Of a DNA stretch of 64,000 nucleotides, positions 9,366 through 18,565 are shown one piece after another. The notes below the pieces were generated by a model. That model worked only from the letters and a program-made list of their open reading frames with translations. It was not told where the DNA came from and searched no databases. Origin of the DNA: Clostridium vincentii (lineage in GTDB: Bacteria; Bacillota; Clostridia; Clostridiales; Clostridiaceae); NCBI RefSeq assembly GCF_002995745.1, contig NZ_PVXQ01000007.1, positions 1 through 64,000 of the forward strand. Reading direction: 5' to 3'. Each line of letters opens with the position of its first letter. The stretch's first letter is position 1. Position numbers and translations under genes: made by a program.

Positions 9366-9397
9366 TTGACACATTTGCCCTAAAGTATTATTATAAT
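9366..9397 (+). promoter_or_regulatory. Putative sigma-A promoter for the alpha/beta hydrolase
   Basis: A perfect -35 (TTGACA, 9366-9371) is followed by an AT-rich -10 region with TATTAT and TATAAT choices between 9386 and 9397. The exact -10 is uncertain because spacing to TATAAT is 20 bases. Confidence 0.45.
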
Positions 9398-9462
9398 AAA
9401 ACATAGTAAACATATGAAGATAATAATAATAATTAATATATAAATTATTAGGGGGTAAAATA

Positions 9463-10236
9463 GTGCAAACTTTTGTTGAAATTGAAAGTAGAAAATTAAA
9501 GATTAGAGGAATGCTCCATGTTCCTGAAAATATAAATGAGAAGATTCCTATAGTTATAATCTTGCATGGATTTTGTGGCAATATGATGGGACCACATTTT
9601 ATGTTTGTGAAACTCTCTAAATTATTAGAAAAAATGGGAATAGCAAGTATAAGATGTGATTTTATCGGAAGTGGCGAAAGCGATGGAAATTTTATAGATA
9701 TGACTATGGAAACAGAATTAGAAGATGCTAATAATATTTTAAATTATGTGAAGAATTTAAGTTTTGTAGATAATGAGAGAATAGCACTTTTAGGGTTAAG
9801 TATGGGAGGGGCAATTTCAAGCATGCTTGCAGGTAGAAGAAAAAATGATATTATGGCTCAATGTCTATGGGCACCAGCAGGAAATATGGATGAAGTTATT
9901 TTATCACAGAGTTATATTGGGGATAAATATGAAGAATTTAGAGAACAAGGATATTTTGATGTTGAAGGGTTGCTTCTTGGAGCAGGTTTTGTGGATAATG
10001 CTAAAGATATAAAAATCTACGAAAAAGCTGCTGAGTATGATAAAAAATCGCTTATAATTCATGGAGACAAAGATACTGTAGTTCAATTAAGTGCATCAGA
10101 AAGGTATATTGAAATTTTTAAAGAGGCTTCTCAATTAAAAATAATTAAGGGATCTAATCATACATTTGATAAAAAAGAATGGGAAGAGCAAGTGATTGAA
10201 AATACAGTGGAGTTCTTAACACAAGAACTCCTATAG
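9463..10236 (+). CDS. Alpha/beta hydrolase (S33-type esterase/acyl hydrolase)
   Basis: A 257-residue cytoplasmic serine hydrolase. Visible elements are the oxyanion-hole motif HGFCGN (about 31-36), the nucleophile elbow GLSMGG (Ser near 111), the acid in HGDKDTVV (about 200), and the catalytic His in GSNHTF (about 230). These match cinnamoyl-esterase/feruloyl-esterase-like hydrolases, but the substrate cannot be inferred. The start is GTG at 9463, with a GGGGG ribosome site about ten bases upstream. It is flanked by terminators on both sides and so is monocistronic. Confidence 0.85.
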   Translation: MQTFVEIESRKLKIRGMLHVPENINEKIPIVIILHGFCGNMMGPHFMFVKLSKLLEKMGIASIRCDFIGSGESDGNFIDMTMETELEDANNILNYVKNLSFVDNERIALLGLSMGGAISSMLAGRRKNDIMAQCLWAPAGNMDEVILSQSYIGDKYEEFREQGYFDVEGLLLGAGFVDNAKDIKIYEKAAEYDKKSLIIHGDKDTVVQLSASERYIEIFKEASQLKIIKGSNHTFDKKEWEEQVIENTVEFLTQELL

Positions 10237-10258
10237 GGAGTTTGAACCTTATATAAAA

Positions 10259-10305
10259 AGGCTTTACTATAAGTGAAAAATACTTATATTAAAGCCTAAT
10301 TTTAT
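10259..10305. terminator. Bidirectional terminator between converging genes
   Basis: A 16-bp imperfect inverted repeat, AGGCTTTACTATAAGT / ACTTATATTAAAGCCT, with loop GAAAAAT and a T-rich right flank, lies between the hydrolase and the converging spoVB. Confidence 0.75.
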
Positions 10306-10315
10306 TTCATGTACC

Positions 10316-11815
10316 TTAATATTCTTGTTGACCAAATGTTCCAAGGAAGGTGAAGAGTCCGAAGGTTATAAGTATAATTAGAATGTTTTTAAATACGTTT
10401 AATGGTCCAATTACATTCTGTATCAACATGTTGAAAACAATCAAAATTATGCCAAAGAGCAAAAGGTAGATAATTATATCAGTTATGGATAAATTAAGAT
10501 AAATTGTTTTTTGAACCTCATAAAGATTAAGTACCACACTTACAATGGAGGTTACAAATAATGTGATAGTATATCCGTATATATTTATACTAGGAATAGA
10601 GGTAAATACATATAAACCTATAAGCTCTAATACAGCGACTATTAATGAATTTCTAAGAATAATTCCCTGCTTATTTATACCATTTAATATCCCAAACATA
10701 GTAACTGAGGTGAAGAATATTGGAGCTGATAAAGCACCATATTTAATATAATCGCCTAAATCATTTCTTTGATAAAGCATTTCTCCTAAAGCATCTGGTA
10801 TTAGGAGGCATATTGTTGTGGTAGCTAGTCCTAAAAGGAATGCTATCTTCATAACCTTTTTTATCCGGACCCCAGCATCGTAGTAGTTTCCTTTACTAAT
10901 ACTTTGGGAAAGGTCTGGAATAAGCAGGATGTTAATGGAGCCAACAACTATAAGGGGCATTCCAATAATCATCATTGCCATACCTGTGAATTTTCCAATC
11001 ATTGATAAGGCTTCTGTATGTGAAAAGCCTGAATTTACTAGACACCTAGGTATGACTAAGGTGGATAAAGTATTAAATATATTGCTTAAAAACCCGTTCA
11101 AGGTCAAGGGCAAGCAGAGAATTAGCACGTTGAAAAGTAATTGGGAACGTCTTTCTGTTTTTTCATAGGTCTTTGGAATTTTGTTAATACACCGCCTATA
11201 ATAAATATAAAGCAAGATAAGACTTTGCAATTCTCCAAGAGAAAGGGCAACATAACAAAGAGTAACTAATAAAGTTAGATCCTTAGCAGTAAATAAATAG
11301 ATTAAAATTCCTACAGTTAATATTCTTAAAGCTTTCTCGAAAATATCAATTATAGCCGGTACTGCTATTTTATAAGTACCCCAAAAATATCCCTTCAATA
11401 TATTAGAGAGAGCTATAAAAACCATAGCAGGACATGTCACCTTAATTGCATCGATGGTTCTAATATCGTTTATCCCTTGCCCTCCTATTGTAGGTGCAAA
11501 GAAAAAAACCATTATTCCAATAAAAATTGCCCATGCAATATTAAATATGGCAACAGTATTAATTGTCTTGAGTAAATTACTATTTTGATTTTTTTCAGCA
11601 TACACAGCAGAAATTTTAGAAATAGATGTTGAAATTCCAGCTGACATCATGCAAATAAAAAGATTATATATAGGCATAACCAAATTATATAATCCCATTC
11701 CTTCAGGTCCTAATACATGAGAAAGATATATGGAAAAAATAAAACCCAAAATTCCTGTGGTTATATTAGAAGCCGTTAATAAAAATGAATTTCTAAAAAA
11801 GTTGTCCTTATGCAA
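10316..11815 (-). CDS. spoVB: Stage V sporulation protein B (SpoVB)
   Basis: A 499-residue protein with about 14 membrane helices. Its N-terminus (FFRNSFLLTASNITTGILGF) and the HVLGPEGMGLYNLVMPIY motif are characteristic of SpoVB, a MOP-superfamily flippase needed for spore cortex peptidoglycan synthesis. The start is TTG at 11815, with a GGGGTG ribosome site eight bases upstream. It stands alone on the minus strand. Membership of the SpoVB group rather than another polysaccharide exporter rests on the conserved N-terminal motifs. Confidence 0.85.
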   Translation of the reverse strand: MHKDNFFRNSFLLTASNITTGILGFIFSIYLSHVLGPEGMGLYNLVMPIYNLFICMMSAGISTSISKISAVYAEKNQNSNLLKTINTVAIFNIAWAIFIGIMVFFFAPTIGGQGINDIRTIDAIKVTCPAMVFIALSNILKGYFWGTYKIAVPAIIDIFEKALRILTVGILIYLFTAKDLTLLVTLCYVALSLGELQSLILLYIYYRRCINKIPKTYEKTERRSQLLFNVLILCLPLTLNGFLSNIFNTLSTLVIPRCLVNSGFSHTEALSMIGKFTGMAMMIIGMPLIVVGSINILLIPDLSQSISKGNYYDAGVRIKKVMKIAFLLGLATTTICLLIPDALGEMLYQRNDLGDYIKYGALSAPIFFTSVTMFGILNGINKQGIILRNSLIVAVLELIGLYVFTSIPSINIYGYTITLFVTSIVSVVLNLYEVQKTIYLNLSITDIIIYLLLFGIILIVFNMLIQNVIGPLNVFKNILIILITFGLFTFLGTFGQQEY

Positions 11816-11919
11816 AGCTTGTTCACCCCTTTAACTACAATAAAGCATATTCAAAAAAACAGAAAATTAGAATAATATTAATTTTATTGCTAACAATAAA
11901 ATTAAAAGGTGGTTATGCA

Positions 11920-12237
11920 ATGAGAAAATTTACTGTTTTATTATTAAGTTTAATATGTTTATCATTTAATATGTTAATAGCAACACCGGTAGCGGCGGCA
12001 ACTGTATTAAAGGAAGGTGTTTACAAAGTAGATGAGTTAAAATTTTCATCAGATATTATTTATATTATTGAAAATGTTTCCACAACCAATAGTATTAATA
12101 TATTTGTTTTTGATAAGGATGAAGTTATACAACAATCTATACGATTGCAACCTAAATCACAAAAATATAATTTGCTACCGCTTCAAGCTGACTACAAAAT
12201 ATCAATAATTGGAAAGGGAGAAGCTTTGATTTCTTAA
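11920..12237 (+). CDS. Small secreted protein, paralogue A (105 aa)
   Basis: ATG at 11920 follows an AAGGTGG ribosome site; an earlier in-frame ATG has none. A typical signal peptide (MRKFTVLLLSLICLSFNMLI... with AAA before cleavage) leaves a mature domain of about 78 residues starting VLKEGVYKVDEL and ending GKGEALIS. The mature part is predicted beta-rich and has no cysteines. The next gene encodes a diverged paralogue with the same plan. I do not recognise the family and assign no function. Confidence 0.65.
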   Translation: MRKFTVLLLSLICLSFNMLIATPVAAATVLKEGVYKVDELKFSSDIIYIIENVSTTNSINIFVFDKDEVIQQSIRLQPKSQKYNLLPLQADYKISIIGKGEALIS

Positions 12238-12312
12238 AAGAAAATTGGGATATTATATTTTAAGTATTTAATTTTTATATTAGCGAAAATATAATAAAAT
12301 GAGGTGTATAAA

Positions 12313-12630
12313 ATGAAAATTAAGAGAATTTTAATGATTTTTCTAATATTTATAATTGGGTTTACTCAAAGCCCAAAAGCAATTATAAGTTCAAAAACTT
12401 ATAAACAAGGAATCTATAATATTTCTGAAATTCAGCCGTTTAATGCTACGGCTAAGCTTATAACTCCCAATAATGTTACAAGTTTAGTAATACTTGATTC
12501 TAATGGAAATCAGAAACTATATAAAAGATTTGATGTTAGAAATGAAGTTATAAACTTAGGAACTATTAATAATGGAGATATTATATTAGTAGTTGGTACT
12601 GGAGAGATAGCTATTATAATTTCTACATAA
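12313..12630 (+). CDS. Small secreted protein, paralogue B (105 aa)
   Basis: ATG at 12313 follows GAGGTG. An N-terminal hydrophobic segment (ILMIFLIFIIGFTQS) suggests a signal peptide. The rest parallels its neighbour: YKQGIYNISEI matches LKEGVYKVDEL near the start, and GTGEIAIII matches GKGEALIS at the end, so the pair arose by tandem duplication. Same length as paralogue A, separated from it by about 75 bases. Function unknown; the shape suggests a small cell-surface or envelope-associated beta domain. Confidence 0.6.
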   Translation: MKIKRILMIFLIFIIGFTQSPKAIISSKTYKQGIYNISEIQPFNATAKLITPNNVTSLVILDSNGNQKLYKRFDVRNEVINLGTINNGDIILVVGTGEIAIIIST

Positions 12631-12799
12631 GTTTTTTGTGGATATTATTTGTTTGGGAATATGTGGTACAATGTGTTGAAAGTTAAAGCAGATTGCCTAG
12701 AAATTATTTAACAAAGATGTAAATTTAATTGTTGTTATAAATATAATAGGCACTTTTTTTATAGTTTATTAAATTTTAAATTAAGAGGGAATTAAAAAA

Positions 12800-13654
12800 A
12801 TGTATGATTTGAGTAAGTTAAAATTAATAGCAAGTGGTGGACAAGCAGATATATATGAATTAGATAATGACAAAATATTAAGGGTACTTAGAAATCCTCA
12901 AGATAAAGCCTATGCCCTAACAGAATTCTATGTTATGAAAGCTTTAGAAGATAATGGAAAAGAAGTTCCCAAAGTATATGAATTTATAAATGTAGATAAT
13001 AAGCCGGCAATAATTATGCAAAGAATCTATGGTAAAACCATGTTGTTGCAGATGCAGAAAAAGCCTTATCAGCTATTTTCTCAAGTTAAAAAGCTTGCAA
13101 GTCTTCAAATAGAAATTGCAGGGTCTGCAAAAGGTTTGAATTTGAGTCCCATAAAACAAAGAGCTAGATATCTTATATCAAAAGTAGAAATGTTAGATTC
13201 TGAAATGAAAGATTTTGTAATTGATGTTATAGATGAACTTCCAGAAGGAAATGATATTTGCCATGGCGATTTTCATCCAGGTAATATAATTATTTCAGAG
13301 GATAAGTATTATGTAATAGATTGGTTTGGAGTGACATCAGGTAGGAAACTTTCAGATATAGCACATACATTTATATTAATGAAGAATACACCGAAAATTG
13401 AAAGTGTGTCAAAAATGGAACATTTCATTACAAGCACTGTAGGGAATTTGATTTCAGGAAGGTATATCTCAAATTGCAATAAAATAGAACAGTTTGATTG
13501 GAGTGAATTTTCAAAATGGCTGATTGTTAGAGCTGCTGAGAGATTATATTATGGGATGCCTTCGGAAAAAGCAAATTTAATTAGTTTTATTAAAAAATGT
13601 ATGAAAGCTGATAAATCTAAAATAAGTTCCAATAAATGGTGGAAGTTGTTATAA
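12800..13654 (+). CDS. Aminoglycoside-phosphotransferase-fold (APH) kinase
   Basis: A 284-residue protein with the protein-kinase-like APH fold. The catalytic loop CHGDFHPGNIII lies near residue 153 and the metal-binding motif YVIDWFG near 170. The N-lobe begins LIASGGQADIYEL, a glycine-rich nucleotide loop. Such proteins phosphorylate small molecules or proteins; clostridial members are rarely true antibiotic-resistance enzymes, and nothing here points to resistance. ATG at 12800 follows AGAGGGA. It converges on the M29 aminopeptidase gene across a perfect inverted repeat. Confidence 0.85.
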   Translation: MYDLSKLKLIASGGQADIYELDNDKILRVLRNPQDKAYALTEFYVMKALEDNGKEVPKVYEFINVDNKPAIIMQRIYGKTMLLQMQKKPYQLFSQVKKLASLQIEIAGSAKGLNLSPIKQRARYLISKVEMLDSEMKDFVIDVIDELPEGNDICHGDFHPGNIIISEDKYYVIDWFGVTSGRKLSDIAHTFILMKNTPKIESVSKMEHFITSTVGNLISGRYISNCNKIEQFDWSEFSKWLIVRAAERLYYGMPSEKANLISFIKKCMKADKSKISSNKWWKLL

Positions 13655-13656
13655 CT

Positions 13657-13696
13657 AAAAGAAAGCTAGGTAATTTTTTTAAATTACCTAGCTTTC
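13657..13696 (-). terminator. Terminator serving mainly the minus-strand gene
   Basis: A perfect 16-bp inverted repeat (GAAAGCTAGGTAATTT and its complement) around TTTT. The T-run follows on the minus strand, so it mainly ends the aminopeptidase transcript. Confidence 0.75.
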
Positions 13697-13707
13697 ACAA
13701 TTATAAA

Positions 13708-14823
13708 CTAAATTAAATTTTTAGGATTTAAGCATTTCAATTCATCAATAACAAAAAGTCCATCTTTTCTAATTAATATATCATCAAAATAGATCTCTCC
13801 ACCATCGTATTCAGGTCTTTGGATTAAGACTAAATCCCAATGAAGGGCTGAATTATTTCCGTTAGGAGCATCATCATAGCAGCTTCCTGGAGTAAAGTGG
13901 ATAGAACCAGTTATTTTCTCATCAAATAAAGTATCCTTCATAGGTTCTAAAATATATGGGTTTACTCCAATTGCAAATTCTCCTACAAATCTTGCACCCT
14001 CATCCATATCGAAGACCTTATTTATTCTTTCGGTATCATTAGCTGTTGCCTCTATTATCTTTCCATCCTTAAAGGTAAGCTTAATATCTTCGTAGGTAAA
14101 GCCGTCGCGAAGAGATGGAGTGTTATAAGAAATTATTCCATTAATTGAATCTCTAACAGGTGCAGTGTAAACTTCACCATCTGGTATATTCATTTCTCCA
14201 GCACATTTAACAGCAGGAATATCGCGAATGGAGAATGTTAAGTCTGTGTTTTTCCCAGTAAGCCTTACCTTATCAGTTTTATTCATTAGAGCTTCAAGGG
14301 TATCCATAGCCTTAGACATTTTTGAATAATCTAAGTTACACACATTAAAGTAATATTCTTCAAAGGCTTCAGTGCTCATATTAGCTGATTGTGCCATTGA
14401 ATAGTTAGGGTATCTTAAAACAACCCACCTTGTTTTTGGAACTCTAATTTTTCCATGAACAGGCTCTCCAAAATATTTTCCGTAAAGGGACATTTTATCA
14501 GCGGGAACATCTGAAGTTTCAGAAGTGTTTCTGCCAGCTCGAACTCCAATATAAGCATCCATATCGGACATTCTAGCAGCTTCATATTTAGCCATAAATT
14601 CTAATTGTTCTTTTGTGGCATTCATAAGTAGTTCTCTATCTACTTCCTTATCTTTTAAGGTAACAAAAGGTATAGCCTTAGCGATGTAAGCTGCCTTAAC
14701 TAACTCCTTAACTAAAGGATGACAATCACCTATTCCTTCAATTAATACTTTTTCACCTTCTTTTAAATTGCATGAATAATTTATTAAATTATTAGCTAGT
14801 TGTGTAAATCTAGGATCTTTCAT
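13708..14823 (-). CDS. M29 family aminopeptidase (AmpS/PepS type)
   Basis: A 371-residue cytoplasmic metallo-aminopeptidase that trims N-terminal residues from peptides. Family features: N-terminal domain with LKEGEKVLIEG (about 20-30), a GEFAIGVNPYI block carrying a catalytic/metal Glu, and the SIHFTPGSCYDD and NNSALHWDLVLI blocks near the C-terminus that hold the remaining dimetal ligands. Length is close to the family norm (about 370-410). ATG at 14823 has a strong AGGAGG-type site just upstream. Monocistronic. Confidence 0.85.
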   Translation of the reverse strand: MKDPRFTQLANNLINYSCNLKEGEKVLIEGIGDCHPLVKELVKAAYIAKAIPFVTLKDKEVDRELLMNATKEQLEFMAKYEAARMSDMDAYIGVRAGRNTSETSDVPADKMSLYGKYFGEPVHGKIRVPKTRWVVLRYPNYSMAQSANMSTEAFEEYYFNVCNLDYSKMSKAMDTLEALMNKTDKVRLTGKNTDLTFSIRDIPAVKCAGEMNIPDGEVYTAPVRDSINGIISYNTPSLRDGFTYEDIKLTFKDGKIIEATANDTERINKVFDMDEGARFVGEFAIGVNPYILEPMKDTLFDEKITGSIHFTPGSCYDDAPNGNNSALHWDLVLIQRPEYDGGEIYFDDILIRKDGLFVIDELKCLNPKNLI

Positions 14824-14949
14824 ATAATTTTCCTCCTTAGGTCAATAATTAGTTATAGTATAGCATTAAGTTAAGATTATTCAAGGAGACAAGTAATAAT
14901 TTAAACCCTAGAAAATATAAATTAATGAAGAGATAAATTAGGAGGAACT

Positions 14950-16218
14950 ATGAGAAAACTTCTTAGAGATATTATTATAGCTATTTTAATAGTAACAGCC
15001 GCCTTTTCGGTGTTTAAAATATCAAACAAATATAGTATGAGCGTATTAAAGGGAGACATAGATTTTACAGTAATTTCTAAGAGTTGTGAAAATGCTAAAG
15101 CAATTGCAACTGATGATAATAAAAACCTCTATATTGCGTATAGAGATTGGTTAAAAGCTATTGATAATGAAGGTAAGGAAAAGATATTATTTAAAAATAA
15201 GGAATTAGATATAGAAGATATAATTTATTACGAAAATAAAATTATTTATATATCAGGGGATAAACTTGAAGAGTATTCCTTGGATAGTGGCCTGGTTAAT
15301 ACTTTATATAGTGGGATACCTAATGGCGGAAATGGAATAGATAGGAAGTTATTATTAAAGGACGACATTATATATTTGTCAGTTGGAGGATCTACAAATT
15401 CTGGAATAGCTGAAGGTAACGAGGTTGATTTACCTTCAATGGATATAACTTTAACAGGAATTAATTATAAAGATACAGGTGCATTTAAGGTAAAGGGAAT
15501 AATTAGTTCTGCTGGAGAAAAGATTAGCAAGGTAGCCTTTGGAAATGGGGCACTATACTATATAAATTTGAAAAATAATAAAATGAATTTATATTCAAAT
15601 GGAATTAGAGGTATAACAGGATTTGATTTCAATAGCGAAGATGAGATGATGGCAATATTTTCAGGCATGAAAAATGAAGGGTTAAGGCCTGTGAATAGAG
15701 ATAAGGACTATATATATAAAGTGGAAATAGATAAATGGTACGGATGGCCAGATTATAGTGGGGGGGATCCTATAAGTTCTCCTAGATTTAAGGAAGAAGA
15801 AATAATTCAGCCTCTAATTGCGAATCCTCCAACACATGTAATAGACGGGCTAGTATATCAACATAAAACTTTAGATACACTAAAAGAACTCGCTATAGAT
15901 ACTGAAGGAACTATTTTAGAAAAGGATAGTCTTCTCTTTTGGGATAAAGAAGAGGCTGTGATATGTGCACTAAGTCCAGAGAATATTTATTTTAAAGTTC
16001 TCAAGATAAAGGAGAGCAGTGAAATCAAAGATATTATTTTTAATAAGGATGAATTTTTAATTCTTGATAGTAGTTTAGGCTGTATCTATAGAATCTCTCA
16101 AAAACAAGGAATGTTAGGATTTAAACTTCCCATTGAAATCTGGACATTTATTTTAGGATTAACATTTGTATTATTATCAATTTTAGTTTTAAAACTTACT
16201 AAGAAATTTCATAAATAA
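14950..16218 (+). CDS. Membrane-anchored sorbosone-dehydrogenase-like beta-propeller protein
   Basis: A 422-residue protein with an N-terminal membrane helix (about 5-24) and a second near the C-terminus (about 393-415), leaving a large extracytoplasmic region. Repeated short strands (NLYIAYRDW, KIIYISGDKL, DDIIYLSVGG) suggest a beta-propeller. WYGWPDYSGGDPI near residue 265 matches a hallmark of glucose/sorbosone dehydrogenase-like propellers (PQQ-type fold). I see no clear set of PQQ ligands, so enzymatic activity is doubtful and a binding or sensing role is equally possible. ATG at 14950 follows AGGAGG. A terminator follows, so it is a single-gene unit. Confidence 0.6.
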   Translation: MRKLLRDIIIAILIVTAAFSVFKISNKYSMSVLKGDIDFTVISKSCENAKAIATDDNKNLYIAYRDWLKAIDNEGKEKILFKNKELDIEDIIYYENKIIYISGDKLEEYSLDSGLVNTLYSGIPNGGNGIDRKLLLKDDIIYLSVGGSTNSGIAEGNEVDLPSMDITLTGINYKDTGAFKVKGIISSAGEKISKVAFGNGALYYINLKNNKMNLYSNGIRGITGFDFNSEDEMMAIFSGMKNEGLRPVNRDKDYIYKVEIDKWYGWPDYSGGDPISSPRFKEEEIIQPLIANPPTHVIDGLVYQHKTLDTLKELAIDTEGTILEKDSLLFWDKEEAVICALSPENIYFKVLKIKESSEIKDIIFNKDEFLILDSSLGCIYRISQKQGMLGFKLPIEIWTFILGLTFVLLSILVLKLTKKFHK

Positions 16219-16227
16219 ATTATAGAT

Positions 16228-16257
16228 GAATTCATTGATTTTCAATGAATTCTTTTT
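16228..16257 (+). terminator. Intrinsic terminator
   Basis: A perfect 11-bp stem, GAATTCATTGA / TCAATGAATTC, with a TTT loop is followed by TTTTT. Confidence 0.8.
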
Positions 16258-16325
16258 AGTTAATATAAGACTATGTTTATTTGGATGTAAAAATATGGTA
16301 AAATTAACTAGGAAGAGGTGATTTT

Positions 16326-16832
16326 ATGGGTAAGACATTGGTGATCAATATGAATGATGTATATATTAAAGGAGATATTCTAGATGTTGCAAAAGAAAAT
16401 ACAGGAATAATATATAATATATCAAAGGAAACAGAAGAGGAACTGTCTATAGACTATATAGATGCAGATAATAAAAATATACTAAGGAGAAGTGAATATG
16501 ATGCGTGTACCTTTTTCTTTAATATAAGCTCTATTTGGGGATTTAAAAAAAGGGAGAGTCTTTTTAAAGAGGTTTATACTTATTTAAAAGAAACTGGAGA
16601 AATATATATATGGGATATAAAGAAGGAGAGGGGAAATTTCATTGATAATAAAGTTGAAGTAGTACTCCCTGGGGATAAGGTTAAAAGGGTTGTATTAAAA
16701 AATTATAATCCGTTAATAACTTGTAGCATTGAAGAAGTGAAAAAAACTCTTGAAAAGTATTACGAAATAGTAGAGACTAAAACGTGGGAAGATATATTCT
16801 TTATTAAAGGTGTAAAAAAGAAGGTACCATAA
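16326..16832 (+). CDS. SAM-methyltransferase-like protein (168 aa), possibly degenerate
   Basis: Secondary-structure pattern and spacing resemble the C-terminal half of a class I SAM-dependent methyltransferase: YDACTFFFNISSIWG resembles the motif-II/post-motif strand, followed by EVYTYLKETGEIYIWDI. The glycine-rich motif I (DxGxGxG) is missing; the N-terminal GDILDVAKENTGIIYNIS is the closest equivalent. It may be a non-catalytic partner. It lies 17 bases before the B12-binding radical SAM gene with a good ribosome site, so the two are almost certainly cotranscribed and may act together. Confidence 0.5.
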   Translation: MGKTLVINMNDVYIKGDILDVAKENTGIIYNISKETEEELSIDYIDADNKNILRRSEYDACTFFFNISSIWGFKKRESLFKEVYTYLKETGEIYIWDIKKERGNFIDNKVEVVLPGDKVKRVVLKNYNPLITCSIEEVKKTLEKYYEIVETKTWEDIFFIKGVKKKVP

Positions 16833-16849
16833 GACAAGGAGGACTAAAG

Positions 16850-18511
16850 ATGAAAATTTTGCTAACTGCCATAAATTCTAAATTTGTTCACAGTAATTTA
16901 GCTGTCAAATATTTAAAGGAATTTACAGCTGATCTACCATATGAGGGGAAAATTAGAGAGTTTTCTATAAATTATAGGGTAGAGAATGTATTAAAAGAAA
17001 TAATAGAGGAAAAACCTGATGTAGTTGCATTTTCAACTTATATATGGAATGTGGAGATGGTTACTCGTTTAGCTAATCTAATTAGTATGCTAGATCCTAA
17101 AATAGAATTATTATATGGTGGACCAGAGGTATCTTTTGATAGTAGAGTATTTTTAAAAGATAATGTTGGGCATTATATAATTGAAGGAGAAGGTGAAAAG
17201 ACATTTAGAGAATTTGTGGAATTTAAATTAGGAAATAAAAATATTGATAGCATAAAAGGACTGCATTATAGACACGGAGATAATATTTATTCTAATTCAA
17301 GTAGGCCTTTAATGGATATGGATGATCTAGTCTTTCCATATAGAGAAGAAGATGATTTAAATAATAAAATAGTTTATTTCGAAGGAAGCAGAGGATGCCC
17401 ATTTAATTGTAAATATTGCTTGTCGTCAACTACTCATGGAGTTAGATTTCATTCAGTTGAAAGGTCTCTAAAGGAGCTCCAGTTCTTTATTGATAAAGAA
17501 GTGACTTTGGTAAAATTTGTGGATAGAACTTTTAATTGTAATCATAAATATTCCATGGCTATATGGGATTTCTTAATTAATTCAGATACTAAGACACAAT
17601 TTCACTTTGAAATATCAGCAGATATACTAAAAGAAGAAGAGATAGAACTTCTAAAAAAAGCGCCAGAGGGTAGGTTTCAATTCGAAGTTGGAGTACAAAC
17701 TACTAATGATCAAGTTCTTAAAAATATAAATAGGTTCGTGAATTTCAGCGATATAAAGGAAAAGGTTGTAGAATTATTATCAATTAGAAACATAAAGCAA
17801 CATTTAGATTTGATTGCAGGACTACCAGGCGAAGATTATATTTCCTTTGTTAGATCATTTAATGATGTACATAGTATAAGACCTGAGGAAATTCAACTTG
17901 GCTTCTTAAAACTTCTTAAAGGTTCGTCTATGAGGGAAGAGAGTGGAAAGTACGGTATGAAATATTCCCCTTATCCTCCATATGAAATATTAAGTACGGA
18001 TACATTATCTTATGAGGAGTTAATTAAGCTGAAAAAAGTTGAAGAAGTGGTAGATAAATATTATAATAGTCACAAATTCAATAATATTCTTAATTATTTT
18101 TATTCGAAATTTGAGACTCCTTTTATATTCTTTTCTGAATTAGGTGATTTTTTTGAAATGAAGGGTTACTTTAATAGAAATATTGGGAACTCAGAATATT
18201 ATAAAGTTTTTTTAGATTTTAATATGGAAGTACTGAAGGCGGATAATAGAGTCTTGAAAGACGTTATAAAATATGATTATTTAAGTTTTAATAAAAAAAG
18301 AGGAATACCTAGCTATATAAAAGGGGAAATTAATGATGATATTCACAAAAAAATAAAAGATAAATATAGAAGTGAATATTCATTTAAAGAATATAGTGTT
18401 GAAAATTTCTCCATAGATATGGACAAATATTGTAATAAAAATGTTATAATAAACACAGAAAGTTATTACTTGGTAGGGAATAATGGAGAAATGATAAGAA
18501 TATTCTTTTAA
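16850..18511 (+). CDS. B12-binding domain radical SAM protein (DUF4080 type)
   Basis: A 553-residue protein. An N-terminal cobalamin-binding-like Rossmann domain (about 1-150; KILLTAINSKFVHSNLA, and VAFSTYIWNVEMV) is followed by a radical SAM core with GCPFNCKYCLSS near residue 182, the CxxxCxxC that binds the 4Fe-4S cluster. Later blocks FEISADIL, FEVGVQTTN and DLIAGLPGED are typical of the core, and the C-terminal roughly 180 residues resemble DUF4080. The usual DxHxxG of tight B12 binding is not evident in the N-domain. Substrate unknown: members of this class methylate or rearrange unactivated carbons. AAGGAGG ribosome site. Confidence 0.85.
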   Translation: MKILLTAINSKFVHSNLAVKYLKEFTADLPYEGKIREFSINYRVENVLKEIIEEKPDVVAFSTYIWNVEMVTRLANLISMLDPKIELLYGGPEVSFDSRVFLKDNVGHYIIEGEGEKTFREFVEFKLGNKNIDSIKGLHYRHGDNIYSNSSRPLMDMDDLVFPYREEDDLNNKIVYFEGSRGCPFNCKYCLSSTTHGVRFHSVERSLKELQFFIDKEVTLVKFVDRTFNCNHKYSMAIWDFLINSDTKTQFHFEISADILKEEEIELLKKAPEGRFQFEVGVQTTNDQVLKNINRFVNFSDIKEKVVELLSIRNIKQHLDLIAGLPGEDYISFVRSFNDVHSIRPEEIQLGFLKLLKGSSMREESGKYGMKYSPYPPYEILSTDTLSYEELIKLKKVEEVVDKYYNSHKFNNILNYFYSKFETPFIFFSELGDFFEMKGYFNRNIGNSEYYKVFLDFNMEVLKADNRVLKDVIKYDYLSFNKKRGIPSYIKGEINDDIHKKIKDKYRSEYSFKEYSVENFSIDMDKYCNKNVIINTESYYLVGNNGEMIRIFF

Positions 18512-18537
18512 CTGACATTAAAAAAAGTAATAAAATG

Positions 18538-18565
18538 TTGAAAAAAATAGGGATGAGTGTATAAT
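18538..18565 (+). promoter_or_regulatory. Sigma-A promoter of the V-ATPase operon
   Basis: TTGAAA (18538-18543), a 16-base spacer, then a perfect TATAAT (18560-18565), about 90 bases before the first ntp gene. Confidence 0.65.

Noticed and set aside
9318-9581. 87-residue minus-strand frame over a terminator and hydrolase start
   Set aside because: It overlaps a terminator, a promoter and a well-supported hydrolase gene, and has no family features.
12800-13654. Aminoglycoside resistance gene
   Set aside because: The kinase fold is shared by many housekeeping small-molecule kinases, and nothing in sequence or context indicates resistance.
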